A stretch of DNA of 64,000 nt from the NCBI RefSeq assembly GCF_026552795.1, contig NZ_JANFPI010000004.1:372001-436000 (forward strand), in the 5' to 3' direction. A program made the translations under genes and the position numbers. This DNA comes from Ectorhizobium quercum (GTDB lineage Bacteria > Pseudomonadota > Alphaproteobacteria > Rhizobiales > Rhizobiaceae). Shown piece by piece: positions 25,644 to 35,290 of this stretch (the first letter of the stretch is position 1; the number at the start of each line of letters is the position of its first letter). A model generated the notes under the pieces. That model saw nothing but the letters and a program-made list of their open reading frames with translations. It had not been told where the DNA came from and made no database searches.

Positions 25644-26540
25644 TCAGGCGAAGCTGGCGAGGGACAGAACGGCCCGTGCGAAATCCTCGGGTGCTTCCTG
25701 CGGCAGGTTGTGGCCGATCCCGGCCAGACGCCGCCGTTCATAGGGACCGGTGAAATGCGCGGCGTCCTCATCCGCCTCTGCGGGCGGATCGACTCCATCG
25801 TCGATACCTTGCAGCACGACGGTCGGAACGCCGATGGAAGGCTGCTTTTCCAGCGCGGTTTCGATCGCCGCGAAGGCCGGGTCACCGGCGACGAGCCCGA
25901 AACGGTGGCGATAGGAATGGACGACGACCTCGACGAAATCGGGATTGTCGAAGGCGGCGGCGCTTGCCGCGAACGTTGCGTCGTCGAAGGTCCACAGCGG
26001 CGACCATGACTTCCAGATGAAGCGGCAGAGATCGCGGCGGTTTTCGGTCAGCGCCGCGCGCCCGCGTTCGGAGTGGAAGTAGTACTGATACCAGTAGCGG
26101 GCTTCCTCCTCCGGGGCCACGGGTCGCCCGGCCTGCGGAATATTCTGGATGTTGTAGCCCGTGCCGCAACTCACCAGAGCGATTGCCCGCCCCGGCTGGA
26201 GCGCGGCGACGATGCAGGCGGCGCGGCCGCCCCAGTCGTAGCCGCCGAGCACGGCACGATTGATGGACAGCGCATCCATCAGGGCGAGCAGATCGGCGCC
26301 GAGCGCGGCCTGCTCGCCGGAGCGCGGCGTGGTCGCGGACAGAAACCGGGTCGGGCCGTAACCGCGCAGCCAGGGCACGATGCAGCGATAACCGGAAGCG
26401 GAAAGCGTTTCCGTCACCGCGTCATAGGCATGCGCGTCATAGGGAAAGCCGTGCAGCAGGATGGCGGGAATGCCGTCTGCCGGGCCGGTTTCGAGATAGG
26501 CGATGTCGAGCGTCGCGGTGCGGACTGTCTTCAGGGCCAT
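25644..26540 (-). CDS. Alpha/beta hydrolase with Asp nucleophile (epoxide hydrolase-like)
   Basis: A 298-residue alpha/beta-hydrolase. The oxyanion region is LLHGFPYD, and the nucleophile elbow reads GGYDWGG, so the nucleophile is Asp, as in epoxide hydrolases and haloalkane dehalogenases rather than Ser esterases. The cap region has RYWYQYYFH with candidate lid tyrosines. The acid lies in GIDDGVD and the base in GIGHNLPQEAPEDF. It begins 10 bases after the AbgB-like gene stops and is co-transcribed with it, suggesting consecutive steps on one compound. Confidence 0.85.
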   Translation of the reverse strand: MALKTVRTATLDIAYLETGPADGIPAILLHGFPYDAHAYDAVTETLSASGYRCIVPWLRGYGPTRFLSATTPRSGEQAALGADLLALMDALSINRAVLGGYDWGGRAACIVAALQPGRAIALVSCGTGYNIQNIPQAGRPVAPEEEARYWYQYYFHSERGRAALTENRRDLCRFIWKSWSPLWTFDDATFAASAAAFDNPDFVEVVVHSYRHRFGLVAGDPAFAAIETALEKQPSIGVPTVVLQGIDDGVDPPAEADEDAAHFTGPYERRRLAGIGHNLPQEAPEDFARAVLSLASFA

Positions 26541-26549
26541 GACGAAATC

Positions 26550-27989
26550 TTACGCTGCCTCCGCCGGGCGGGGCTGGAGGGGCGGCTGAACCTCGGGCGG
26601 CATCGGGCAGACGTAGGGCGTCTTTTCGGTGCGGGCGAGGAAGTCCTGCTTCGCCCGGGCCAGAAGCGTTTCGTCCGAAATCGCCTCGACGGCGGTCGCG
26701 GCCATGATCTTGGCGGCGTGCAGCATGCCCTTGTGGGCGGCGGGCATCTTGCCCTGCGCCGTCACCTGCCAGGAATGGCCCGGCGTTCCGATCGCCTGCG
26801 TCGCCACCAGCGCCTGCACCAGCGGCACCTTCCAGCTCACGTCGCCGACATCGGTGGAACCGACCATCGGCTCGCCCTTCAGGAAGCGCGGCACGACGTA
26901 ATCGCACAGCGGCTTTCCCTCCTCGACGGGCACGCCGACGCTGGCGTAGTCGCTTTCGATGTCGTTCTGCGACAGCGTTGCCTGGATCTTCGCCGCGAAG
27001 GCGCGGTCGGCGGCGTCGAAGGGAACGCCGCCGAGCCTCTCGAAGGCGGCGGCCATCGCGTCTTCCAGCGGCGTGTTGGCGAGAAGGTTGGACACGGCGG
27101 AAACGACCTTCGCCTCCACCTGCGTCTCGGTCATCAGCGCCGCGCCGTCGGCGATCTTCCTCACCCGCTCGATCAGCGAGAACAGTCCGGGCAGTTCCTT
27201 CGAGCGGATGAGATAGCGCACCGTCGCCCGGGCCTGCACGACGTTCGGCGCGACGCCGCCCGCATCGAGAATGGCGTAGTGAACGCGGGCGTCGGAGGGC
27301 ATGTGCTCGCGCATGTAGTTGGCGCCGATGTTCATCAGCTCGATGGCGTCGAGCGCCGAACGGCCGAGATGCGGCGCGGCCGAGGCATGCGAGGCGCGGC
27401 CGGTGAAGGTGAAGTCGATGCGCATGTTGGCGAGCGACAGCGGTTCCCACACCCGGGTGAAGGTGTCGGGATGCCAGGTGATCGCCGCGTCCACGTCGTC
27501 GAAGGCGCCGGCGCGCACCATGAAGGATTTCGCCGCACCCCCTTCCTCGGCCGGGCAGCCGTAATAGCGCACGCGACCCTTGCGGCCGGTCGCCGCCAGC
27601 CAGTCCTTGACGGCGGTGGCGGCGAGAAGGGCGGCCGAGCCGAGCAGATTGTGGCCGCAGCCGTGGCCGTTGCCATTGCCGGGCAGCGGCTTCGGCTCCG
27701 CGACGCCGGCTTCCTGCGACAGGCCGGGCAGGGCGTCGTACTCGCCGAGGATGGCGATGACCGGACCGCCTTCGCCGGCCTCTCCGACGACGGCGGTCGG
27801 AATGCCGGCGACGTTTTCCGTCACCCGGAAACCCTGCTCGTGCAGCATGCGGGTATGTTCGGCGACCGACCGGTATTCGCCGTAGCACAGTTCCGGGGTT
27901 TCCCACACCCGGTCGGCCAGGTCGCAAAAGGCCTGCTTCTTGGCGTCGGCATAGGCCCAGATCGGATCGCTGTTTGTCAGTTCGGTCAT
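26550..27989 (-). CDS. M20-family amidohydrolase, AbgB-like (paralogue 2)
   Basis: A 479-residue homologue of the protein encoded at 6531-7973, with the same GHGCGHN, CPAEEGG and GTPGHSWQ motifs, and a dimerisation domain containing GRASHASAAPHLGRSALDA. The AbgB type removes an acyl or aminobenzoyl group from an amino acid such as glutamate. One visible difference from paralogue 1 is HPDTFT in place of HPGPFT after the catalytic glutamates. It heads a two-gene operon with the epoxide-hydrolase-like gene. ATG start with GAAGGGAAC upstream. Confidence 0.87.
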   Translation of the reverse strand: MTELTNSDPIWAYADAKKQAFCDLADRVWETPELCYGEYRSVAEHTRMLHEQGFRVTENVAGIPTAVVGEAGEGGPVIAILGEYDALPGLSQEAGVAEPKPLPGNGNGHGCGHNLLGSAALLAATAVKDWLAATGRKGRVRYYGCPAEEGGAAKSFMVRAGAFDDVDAAITWHPDTFTRVWEPLSLANMRIDFTFTGRASHASAAPHLGRSALDAIELMNIGANYMREHMPSDARVHYAILDAGGVAPNVVQARATVRYLIRSKELPGLFSLIERVRKIADGAALMTETQVEAKVVSAVSNLLANTPLEDAMAAAFERLGGVPFDAADRAFAAKIQATLSQNDIESDYASVGVPVEEGKPLCDYVVPRFLKGEPMVGSTDVGDVSWKVPLVQALVATQAIGTPGHSWQVTAQGKMPAAHKGMLHAAKIMAATAVEAISDETLLARAKQDFLARTEKTPYVCPMPPEVQPPLQPRPAEAA

Positions 27990-28046
27990 TGCGGCATGTT
28001 CCCTTCTTTCACAGTCAGGCCATGAGACATGAATTTGTCCGGACCA

Positions 28047-28967
28047 TCAACGGTGAAAAACGGATCGGCGCAGGCTGCGGGCGGAAAAGGCGGCGGGATC
28101 GAGACCGGCGGCCCGGGCGCGGGCCTTGACGATGAGTTTCACCGATTGCGGCGTCAGCCCCAGCCGCCCCGGGTTCTGCCAGCGGTCGACCGGACGGAAG
28201 AGCGGCCCGCCCGAAAGCTGCGCTTGCGCCCGCCAGAGGCTCAGGGATGCGAAGACGGCGTCCGGCAGAGTCTGCGCCTCATCGGGTGGGGAATCCGCGC
28301 CAGCGGGCTTCCTCGTGGTGATGAGGAGCCGTGGCGGCGGGCCGTCTTCCAGGTCGGCGGCATCGAGCGCGGCGATCTGCGCCGGGGTGAGGCCGAGATG
28401 GAATGCCGTCAGCAGCAGGGCGCGGTCGCGGCAGTCGGTCAGGCTGCCGGTGTCGCAGGTGGAAAGAAGCCGTTCGAAATCGCCCGGGCCGAGCGGCTGC
28501 GCCTTCGGCCGCACGGGCCTGCGTCCGGCAAGGGCGGCGCGCAGGACCGGGACATCGAAGACGCCGGTCTCGCCGCCGGCGGCGCGGGTCAGCGCCGCCC
28601 AGCTTGTGAGGCGGCGTTTCAGCGTCGAGAGCGACGGGGGCGGATCGGCCGCCTGCTCCGTTTCGACGAAGCGGCGCAACACGGCTTCGGACGGCGGCAA
28701 GGGCAGGGGGCCTTCGCCCGCCGCCCGCCACCAGAGCGAAAGACGGTCGAGGTCGCCGGCCAGCGCCCTGACGGTATGGGCCGAGCGGCCGGCGTCGGCG
28801 AAGCTGGCCAGAAGCGCGGCCTCGCCATCCGTCAGCCGCGCGGCGAGTTCTTCGCGCCGGGCGAAGGTCAGCACGCCGTCGAGCGCTTCGAGGGTGACGG
28901 CGCGGGCCAGACGCCGCGCCGCCTCGCGCTCGGCCCGTTCGCGCTGAAGGGCGGAAAAACCGGTCAT
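28047..28967 (-). pseudogene. Tyrosine recombinase/integrase lacking the catalytic C-terminus
   Basis: A 306-residue protein with an N-terminal SAM-like DNA-binding region (HTVRALAGDLDRLSLWW) and the start of a tyrosine-recombinase catalytic domain (CRDRALLLTAFHLGLTPAQI supplies the first Arg). It stops at SARSLRRSVFHR, where family members have HSLRRG followed by the LGH motif and the catalytic tyrosine. The expected His is Arg here, and no tyrosine module follows in either other frame. It is probably a decayed integrase; a divergent non-catalytic DNA-binding protein is the alternative. Confidence 0.65.
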
Positions 28968-29000
28968 CCGTGACGTCCTGCTCCCGGTCGATTGTTTTCA

Positions 29001-29023
29001 AGTGAGACTCGTCAGGTCTCACT
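29001..29023. promoter_or_regulatory. Inverted repeat between the integrase-like gene and the LLM oxidoreductase
   Basis: AGTGAGAC and GTCTCACT are perfect 8-base arms around TCGTCAG (7 bases), 34 bases upstream of the integrase-like start. No T-run follows on either strand. It may be an operator, an mRNA hairpin, or a recombinase core-type site. Confidence 0.45.
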
Positions 29024-29080
29024 ATCGATATCGGCGGGTTTGGCGCAAGAGGCGGGTTTCCGGTTTTCCCGGGAAGAAAA

Positions 29081-30103
29081 TTACCGCCAGCCGAGCGCCG
29101 GGGCGACGTGCTTGAGGATCGATTCGATCACATGGACATTGTAGTCGACGCCGAGCTGGTTCGGGACGGTCAGCAGCAGCGTATCGGCCTCGGCGACGGC
29201 CTCGTCCTTCTTCAGCTCCTCGACCAGCCTGTCCGGTTCGGCGGCGTAGGAGCGCCCGAAGATGGCGCGGGTGTTCTCGTCGAGATAACCGATCGAGTCC
29301 TGTTCCTTGCTGCCATAGCCGAAATAGGCCCGGTCGCGGTCGTCGGTCAGCGCGAAGATCGAGCGGCTGACGGAGACGCGCGGGGTGCGGGTATGACCGG
29401 CCTCCTTCCAGGCTTCGCGATAGATGCGGATCTGCTTCGCCTGCTGGATGTGGAACGGTTCGCCCGTCTCGTCGTCCTTCAGCGTCGAGCTTTGCAGGTT
29501 CATGCCGAGCTTGGCCGCCCAGGTGGCGGTGGCATTGGAGCCGGCACCCCACCAGATGCGGTCGCGCAGGCCCTCGGAATGCGGTTCGAGGCGCAAGAGG
29601 CCGGGCGGGTTCGGGAACATCGGCCGCGGATTGGGCTCGGCGAAGCCGTTGCCCCGGAGCACTTCGAGCAGGACCTCGGCATGGCCGCGGCCCATGTCGG
29701 CGTCGCTCTGGCCTTCCTTCGGCGCATAGCCGAAATAGCGCCAGCCGTCGACCACCTGTTCCGGCGAGCCGCGGCTGATGCCGAGCTGAAGACGGCCGCC
29801 GGCGATGAGGTCGGCGGCGCCGGCGTCCTCGGCCATGTAGAACGGGTTTTCATAGCGCATGTCGATGACCGCCGTGCCGATCTCGATTGTCTTCGTCCGC
29901 GCGCCGACGGCGGCGAGAAGCGGGAAGGGCGAGGCGAGCTGGCGGGCGAAGTGGTGGACGCGGAAATAGGCGCCGTCCGCGCCGAGTTCCTCCGCCGCCA
30001 CGGCGAGGTCGATGGACTGGAGAAGGGCGTCGCCGGCAGAGCGGGTCTGCGATTGCGGCGAGGGCGCCCAATGCCCGAAGGAAAGGAAACCGATGTTCTT
30101 CAT
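29081..30103 (-). CDS. LLM-class flavin-dependent oxidoreductase (luciferase-like)
   Basis: A 340-residue FMN-dependent monooxygenase-like protein of the bacterial luciferase family. It has GADGAYFRVHHFARQ near residue 45, the region that contacts flavin, LGISRGSPEQVVDGW near 115, and a C-terminal helix pair. I chose the ATG at 30103, preceded by AAGGCAG, rather than one 42 bases upstream. It stands alone. LLM members oxidise varied small molecules and usually need a partner reductase, which is not encoded nearby; the substrate is unknown. Confidence 0.87.
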   Translation of the reverse strand: MKNIGFLSFGHWAPSPQSQTRSAGDALLQSIDLAVAAEELGADGAYFRVHHFARQLASPFPLLAAVGARTKTIEIGTAVIDMRYENPFYMAEDAGAADLIAGGRLQLGISRGSPEQVVDGWRYFGYAPKEGQSDADMGRGHAEVLLEVLRGNGFAEPNPRPMFPNPPGLLRLEPHSEGLRDRIWWGAGSNATATWAAKLGMNLQSSTLKDDETGEPFHIQQAKQIRIYREAWKEAGHTRTPRVSVSRSIFALTDDRDRAYFGYGSKEQDSIGYLDENTRAIFGRSYAAEPDRLVEELKKDEAVAEADTLLLTVPNQLGVDYNVHVIESILKHVAPALGWR

Positions 30104-30293
30104 GGTCGTTCTGCCTTTTGAAAATGGATATGCCGCATTGTTCATCGCACAATGTGGGCCCGCGGGACAGAAAGGGAAAGGCGGATGAACGCTCTGTTCG
30201 CAAAAGCGCGCGGCTGGTTTTCCGCCCGGGCGGCGGCGTCCCGGCGAACTTTAGCGATTCGGGGTTTAAGTCTTTATCGTAAAACGGGAATTT

Positions 30294-30309
30294 GTTGACA
30301 GCTGTCTAC
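30294..30309. promoter_or_regulatory. Distal parS-like site
   Basis: GTTGACAGCTGTCTAC matches the perfect parS at 18383 at 15 of 16 bases; the single change alters the right arm (AAC to TAC). It lies in the intergenic region between the LLM and gbpR genes, nearly 12 kb from repA. Confidence 0.55.
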
Positions 30310-30336
30310 TCGTCAACGGCCTTTTCGGCGGTCATT

Positions 30337-31278
30337 TCAGGTGCGCAGGCGGGTCATTTCCTCCTCGACCAGCGTATAAAGGCGGCTGGCTGCCGGCGAA
30401 AGGCGGCGGTCGCGCCGCGTGATGATGTGGTAGGGCGAGACCTCGATCGGCATGTCGAGGTCGAGAACGGCAAGCACGCCGCCGCTCGTCGCCTCCATCA
30501 GCTTGGCCACCTCCATCGACATCGGCGCGATCATGTCGGAATCGATGATCAGCCCCATCATCAGCACCAGCGACGAGGTGGCGACCACATCGGCGGGAAC
30601 GCTCAGACCCTTGCCGATGAAGGCGGCCTCGACGGCCTGGCGGATGGGCGTGCCGCGTTCCTGGATGATCCACGGATGGTTCTTCAGGTCCGAAAGGGGC
30701 ACATGGCGGCGGCCGGCGAGCGGATGGCCGCGCCGCACGAGGCACCGCACGCGCTCGATCTTGCCGGGCACGATCTGGAAGGCGTCGGCGTCGGAATCGG
30801 GCAGAAGCCGGCCGATGATGAAATCGTAGTCGCCTTCCTCCAGTCCGCGCATGAGCTGGATCGACGGACCGACGTCGATCCTCAGCTCGACATGAGGGCT
30901 TTCGGCCTTCAGCCTGCGGATGGCCGGCACGAAGCAGCCGACCGCCGGGCCGGTCACGGCGCCGGTCTGCACGAGGCCGGAGCGGCCTTCGCGCTGGCCC
31001 TGAAGCTCGTGGGCGAGATCCTGCATCTCCATCAGCATCGAATTGGCCCGCCGCACCATGATGGCGCCCGTCGGCGTCGGCGTCATGCCGCGCGGATGGC
31101 GCTCGAACAGCGGCGCGCCGACCAGCTTCTCGATTTCGGCCAGCGTGCGCGAGGCGGCCGGCTGGGTCAGCGTCAGGGCCTGCGCGGCCATCTGGATCTG
31201 GCCGTGCTGGGCGATCGCCGCCACCAGGCGCAGGTGCGAGAGCTTGAGATAGGGAAGCGGAGAGAGCGGGAAAGCCAT
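30337..31278 (-). CDS. gbpR: LysR-type regulator GbpR
   Basis: A 313-residue LysR protein. The helix-turn-helix is unusually placed after an extended N-terminus (LKLSHLRLVAAIAQHGQIQMA in part: HLRLVAAIAQHGQIQ, then LTQPAASRTLAEIEKLVGA). It matches the GbpR group, which in Agrobacterium is divergent from chvE and controls this sugar-binding protein in response to L-arabinose, D-galactose or D-fucose. Here it is divergent from chvE in the same way. The intergenic region carries an AT-rich dyad (31305-31320) as a candidate operator. Confidence 0.9.
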   Translation of the reverse strand: MAFPLSPLPYLKLSHLRLVAAIAQHGQIQMAAQALTLTQPAASRTLAEIEKLVGAPLFERHPRGMTPTPTGAIMVRRANSMLMEMQDLAHELQGQREGRSGLVQTGAVTGPAVGCFVPAIRRLKAESPHVELRIDVGPSIQLMRGLEEGDYDFIIGRLLPDSDADAFQIVPGKIERVRCLVRRGHPLAGRRHVPLSDLKNHPWIIQERGTPIRQAVEAAFIGKGLSVPADVVATSSLVLMMGLIIDSDMIAPMSMEVAKLMEATSGGVLAVLDLDMPIEVSPYHIITRRDRRLSPAASRLYTLVEEEMTRLRT

Positions 31279-31304
31279 GTTTTTATATACCGGTTTTGAT
31301 ATGT

Positions 31305-31320
31305 GAATTTGAAATAATTC
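31305..31320. promoter_or_regulatory. Candidate GbpR operator
   Basis: GAATT TGAAAT AATTC is a 16-base dyad in the AT-rich gbpR-chvE divergent region, 27 bases from the gbpR start and about 100 from chvE. LysR regulators usually bind such dyads; the assignment is inference. Confidence 0.4.
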
Positions 31321-31417
31321 GATTTGATAGTCATGTCGAGAGGGATTATCTCTGGTTTATCCGTATCGCGGATGAGGTTGCGGGACCCGAGGAGGCGCCC
31401 CGCTCACCAGGGAGGAA

Positions 31418-32485
31418 ATGATGAAGTTTAAGTTTCTCGCGGCAACAGCCGCCGTCGCCGCATGTCTTTTCGCCGCTCAGGCCTCGGCCCAGAGCAAGGG
31501 CCTCGTCGGCATCGCCATGCCGACCAAGTCGTCGGCCCGCTGGATCGACGACGGCAACAACATGGTCAAGCAGTTGCAGGAAGCCGGTTATCAGACCGAC
31601 CTGCAATATGCCGAGGACGACATTCCCAACCAGCTCAACCAGATCGAGAACATGATCACCAAGGGCGTGAAGGTCCTGGTCATCGCCTCGATCGACGGCA
31701 CGACGCTGACCAACGCGCTGGAAAACGCGGAGGCGGCCGATATCAAGGTGATCGCCTACGACCGCCTGATCCGCGAAAGCGACGCCGTCAGCTACTATGC
31801 CACCTTCGACAACTTCAAGGTCGGCGTGCAGCAGGCCTCGTCGCTGGTGAAGGGGCTGGAAGACCGCTTCCCGGACGAGAAGCCGTGGAACGTCGAGCTG
31901 TTCGGCGGCTCGCCGGACGACAACAACGCCTTCTTCTTCTACAACGGCGCCATGTCCGTTCTCCAGCCGCTGATCGACAAGGGCGATATCGTCATCCCGT
32001 CGGGCCAGACCGGCATGGACAAGGTCGGCACGCTGCGCTGGGACCCGGCCACGGCCCAGTCGCGCATGGACAACATCCTGTCCTCGCAATATTCGAACAA
32101 GCATCTCCACGGCGTGCTTTCGCCCTATGACGGTCTTTCCATCGGCATCCTGTCGTCGGTCAAGGGCGTCGGTTACGGCTCCGGCGACCTGAAGATGCCG
32201 ATCGTCACGGGACAGGACGCGGAAGTGCCCTCGGTGAAGTCGATCATCGCCGACGAACAGTATTCGACGATCTTCAAGGACACCCGTGCGCTCGCCGCCG
32301 TGACCGTGAAGATGGTGGATGCCGTGCTCCAGGGCAGCGAGCCCGAAATCAACGACACGGAAACCTACGACAACGGCGTGAAAGTCGTTCCCTCCTACCT
32401 GCTCGAACCGGTTTCGGTCGACAAGTCGAACTACGAGGAAATTCTCGTCGGTTCCGGTTACTACAAGCCCGAACAGCTCAAGTAA
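31418..32485 (+). CDS. chvE: Multiple-sugar-binding periplasmic protein ChvE
   Basis: A 355-residue periplasmic binding protein of the ABC transporter ChvE-GguAB. Residues 1-24 form a signal peptide ([20 protein letters not shown]). The mature part has [24 protein letters not shown] and [14 protein letters not shown], typical of ChvE-type proteins that bind L-arabinose, D-galactose, D-glucose and D-xylose. In Agrobacterium ChvE also signals sugars to VirA; no vir genes are seen here. GGAGGAAATGATG gives two possible adjacent ATG starts. Confidence 0.94.
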   Translation: MMKFKFLAATAAVAACLFAAQASAQSKGLVGIAMPTKSSARWIDDGNNMVKQLQEAGYQTDLQYAEDDIPNQLNQIENMITKGVKVLVIASIDGTTLTNALENAEAADIKVIAYDRLIRESDAVSYYATFDNFKVGVQQASSLVKGLEDRFPDEKPWNVELFGGSPDDNNAFFFYNGAMSVLQPLIDKGDIVIPSGQTGMDKVGTLRWDPATAQSRMDNILSSQYSNKHLHGVLSPYDGLSIGILSSVKGVGYGSGDLKMPIVTGQDAEVPSVKSIIADEQYSTIFKDTRALAAVTVKMVDAVLQGSEPEINDTETYDNGVKVVPSYLLEPVSVDKSNYEEILVGSGYYKPEQLK

Positions 32486-32501
32486 CCGTTTCCGGCAGAC
32501 A

Positions 32502-32542
32502 GGGAAGGGCGCAGGCCCCATCGCGCCCTTCCCGTTTTCTTT
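32502..32542 (+). terminator. Intercistronic terminator/attenuator between chvE and gguA
   Basis: GGGAAGGGCGC and GCGCCCTTCCC form an 11-pair perfect stem with a 10-base loop, followed by GTTTTCTTT. Partial termination here would give more binding protein than transporter, the usual need in such operons. Confidence 0.85.
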
Positions 32543-32562
32543 CGTAAATTCAGGAGGCGCTC

Positions 32563-34101
32563 ATGACTGCCATTCTTGAAATGCGCGGCATCGGCAAGTC
32601 GTTTCCCGGCGTCCGGGCCCTGGATCGCGTCGATCTCAAGGTCGAGCAGGGCGAGATCCATGCGATCTGCGGCGAGAACGGAGCCGGCAAGTCGACGCTG
32701 ATGAAAGTCCTTTCCGGCGTCTATCCCCACGGCACCTATGAGGGCGATATCGTCTTCGAGGGCGAGACCGTGGCCTTCCGGGACATTCGCGACAGCGAGA
32801 CGCACGGCATCATCATCATCCACCAGGAGCTGGCGCTGGTGCCGCTTCTGTCCATCGCCGAGAACATCTTCCTCGGCAACGAGGTGGCGACGCGCGGCGT
32901 CATCAACTGGCCGCTGGCCTTCAGCCGCACGGGCGAACTGCTGCGCAAGGTCGGCCTCGACGAAGCGCCCGCCACGCCGGTCGAGAAGCTCGGCGTCGGC
33001 AAGCAGCAGCTCGTCGAGATCGCTAAGGCGCTCGCCAAGGATGTCAAGCTTCTGATCCTCGACGAGCCGACCGCGGCGCTTCAGGAAAACGACAGCCAGA
33101 AGCTCCTGGACCTGATGCTGGAGCTGAAGGCGCAGGGCGTGACGTCGATCATCATTTCCCACAAGCTCAACGAGATCCGCCGCGTCGCGGACCGGGTGAC
33201 GGTGATCCGCGACGGCTCCACCGTCTCGACGCTTGACCGCGACGAGGTCACGGAGGAACGCATCATCCGCGACATGGTCGGCCGCGACATGGAGCACCGC
33301 TATCCGCACCGCGACCCGCAGATCGGCGAGATGCTGATGGAGGTCAGGGGCTGGAACGTCGGTCATCCCGACCAGCCGCGCCAGATGATCCGCGACGCCG
33401 CCTTCAACGTGCGCCGCGGCGAGATCGTCGGCATCGCCGGCCTGATGGGCTCCGGCCGCACGGAACTGGCCATGAGCCTGTTCGGCCGCTCCTACGGCCG
33501 CTTCCTGTCGGGCGAGGCGACCATCGACGGCAGGACGGCCGATCTTTCGACGGTCAGCCGCGCCATCGACGCGGGGCTCGCCTATGTCACCGAGGACCGC
33601 AAGGCGCTCGGCCTCATCCTCGACGAGCCGATCACCCGCAACGTGACGCTCGCCAACCTGGCCGGCATCGCCAGCGGCTGGGTGCTCGGCAAGGGCCGCG
33701 AACATTCGGTGGCCGAGAATTACCGCAAGGCGCTGAAGATCCGTACGCCGGGTGTTCACCAGCGGGTCGTCAACCTGTCCGGCGGCAACCAGCAGAAGGT
33801 GGTTCTGTCGAAATGGCTGTTCACCAACCCGCAGGTGCTGATCCTCGACGAACCGACGCGCGGCATCGATGTCGGCGCGAAATATGAAATCTACGCCATC
33901 ATGAACGATCTCGCCGCCCAGGGGCGGGGCATCGTGATGATTTCGTCGGAAATGCCGGAACTGCTCGGCATGTGCGACCGTATCTTCGTCATGAACGAAG
34001 GCAGGATCGTCGGCGAGCTTTCCCGCGAGAAAGCCAGCCAGGAAGCGATCATGGGCCTCATCGTCAGGGACGGACAGCAAAACGGGGAGAAAGCAGCGTG
34101 A
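32563..34101 (+). CDS. gguA: Sugar ABC transporter ATP-binding protein GguA
   Basis: A 512-residue protein with two fused nucleotide-binding domains, as in RbsA and MglA. The first half has Walker [10 protein letters not shown] (near 37), signature [15 protein letters not shown] and Walker [12 protein letters not shown]. The second half has the degenerate Walker [10 protein letters not shown], signature LSGGNQQKV and [14 protein letters not shown]. It powers uptake of monosaccharides bound by ChvE. Its stop overlaps the GTG start of gguB, so translation is coupled. Confidence 0.94.
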   Translation: MTAILEMRGIGKSFPGVRALDRVDLKVEQGEIHAICGENGAGKSTLMKVLSGVYPHGTYEGDIVFEGETVAFRDIRDSETHGIIIIHQELALVPLLSIAENIFLGNEVATRGVINWPLAFSRTGELLRKVGLDEAPATPVEKLGVGKQQLVEIAKALAKDVKLLILDEPTAALQENDSQKLLDLMLELKAQGVTSIIISHKLNEIRRVADRVTVIRDGSTVSTLDRDEVTEERIIRDMVGRDMEHRYPHRDPQIGEMLMEVRGWNVGHPDQPRQMIRDAAFNVRRGEIVGIAGLMGSGRTELAMSLFGRSYGRFLSGEATIDGRTADLSTVSRAIDAGLAYVTEDRKALGLILDEPITRNVTLANLAGIASGWVLGKGREHSVAENYRKALKIRTPGVHQRVVNLSGGNQQKVVLSKWLFTNPQVLILDEPTRGIDVGAKYEIYAIMNDLAAQGRGIVMISSEMPELLGMCDRIFVMNEGRIVGELSREKASQEAIMGLIVRDGQQNGEKAA

Positions 34102-35285
34102 CAAGCGCCAAGGAAACCCTTCGCACCCAGCTCGGGGGCAATTTTCGGGAAAACGGAATGATTCTGGCGCTGCTCGCCATCGTCTTCTTTTTCCTCGTCG
34201 TGGTGCGGGCCGTCCAGGACGTCGATTTCCTGTCGGCCCAGAACATCACCAACCTCTTTTTGCAGAATTCCTACGTCATCGTCATGGCGCTGGGCATGCT
34301 GCTGGTCATCGTTTCGGGCCATATCGACCTGTCGGTCGGCTCGGTCGCCGCCTTCACCGGGGCGATCGCGGCGGTGCTGACCGTGCAGCAGGGCTGGCCG
34401 GTCTGGGCGGTCATCCCGACCGTTCTCGTCGCCGGCGGCCTGATCGGCGCGGCGCAGGGATACTGGGTCGCCTTCTGGCGCATCCCCTCCTTCATCGTGA
34501 CGCTGGCCGGCATGCTGGTGTTCCGCGGCCTGACGCTGTGGCTGCTGGCCGGCCAGAACATCGGCCCGTTCCCGCGCGAGTTCCAGGCGCTGTCGACCGG
34601 CTTCATTCCCGATTTCTTCGGCGTCGGGCGGCCGAACATGACGGCGATCGCCGTGGTGGTCATCGCCATCCTCGCCATCGTCTGGCAGAGCCTGCGCGCC
34701 CGCCGGCAGGACGAGGCCTTCGGCATGGAGACCGGCTCGGCGGCCATGTTCTGGCTGAAGCATGCGGTAGTGTCGGCGGTGCTGCTGTTCGTCGGCTGGA
34801 AGCTCGCGAGCTTCCGCGGCCTGCCGAACGTGCTGATCGTCATGTCGGTGCTGATCGTCGCCTATAACTTCTTCACCAACCAGACGACCACCGGCCGCCG
34901 CATCTACGCGGTCGGCGGCAACGAGAAGGCGGCGAAGCTTTCGGGCATCAAGACCAGCCGGCTGGTGTTCTTCACCTTCGTGAACATGGGCGTTCTGGCC
35001 GGGCTTGCCGGAATGATCGTCACCGCCCGCCTCAACTCGGCGACCCCGAGGGCCGGGACCGGCTTCGAGCTGGACGTGATCGCCGCCGTCTTCATCGGCG
35101 GGGCCTCGATGGCCGGCGGTTCGGGCAAGGTGATCGGCGTCGTGGTCGGCGCGCTGATCATGGGCGTGATGAACAACGGCATGTCGATCATGGGCATCGG
35201 CATCGATTACCAGCAGGTCATCAAGGGTCTGGTTCTCCTCGTCGCCGTCATCTTCGACGTCTACAACAAGACCAAGCAAGGATAG
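34098..35285 (+). CDS. gguB: Sugar ABC transporter permease GguB
   Basis: A 395-residue inner-membrane permease of the RbsC/MglC type with about ten hydrophobic segments. Motifs include [20 protein letters not shown] (cut to [14 protein letters not shown]) and the EAA-like region [16 protein letters not shown] chose the GTG at 34098, which overlaps the gguA stop (GTGA); the upstream in-frame ATG lies inside gguA. Compared with RbsC it has a longer central loop (about 195-235), as usual for GguB/XylH-type permeases. Confidence 0.93.
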   Translation: MTSAKETLRTQLGGNFRENGMILALLAIVFFFLVVVRAVQDVDFLSAQNITNLFLQNSYVIVMALGMLLVIVSGHIDLSVGSVAAFTGAIAAVLTVQQGWPVWAVIPTVLVAGGLIGAAQGYWVAFWRIPSFIVTLAGMLVFRGLTLWLLAGQNIGPFPREFQALSTGFIPDFFGVGRPNMTAIAVVVIAILAIVWQSLRARRQDEAFGMETGSAAMFWLKHAVVSAVLLFVGWKLASFRGLPNVLIVMSVLIVAYNFFTNQTTTGRRIYAVGGNEKAAKLSGIKTSRLVFFTFVNMGVLAGLAGMIVTARLNSATPRAGTGFELDVIAAVFIGGASMAGGSGKVIGVVVGALIMGVMNNGMSIMGIGIDYQQVIKGLVLLVAVIFDVYNKTKQG

Positions 35286-35290
35286 GACAA

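Noticed and set aside
28047..29023. Complete integrative element around the integrase-like gene
   Set aside because: No tRNA, no matching element ends, no transfer or cargo genes; flanking genes are ordinary metabolic genes.
31418..35285. Virulence-related locus because of ChvE
   Set aside because: No vir, T-DNA or type IV secretion genes are present; ChvE-GguAB is widespread as a sugar importer in Rhizobiales.
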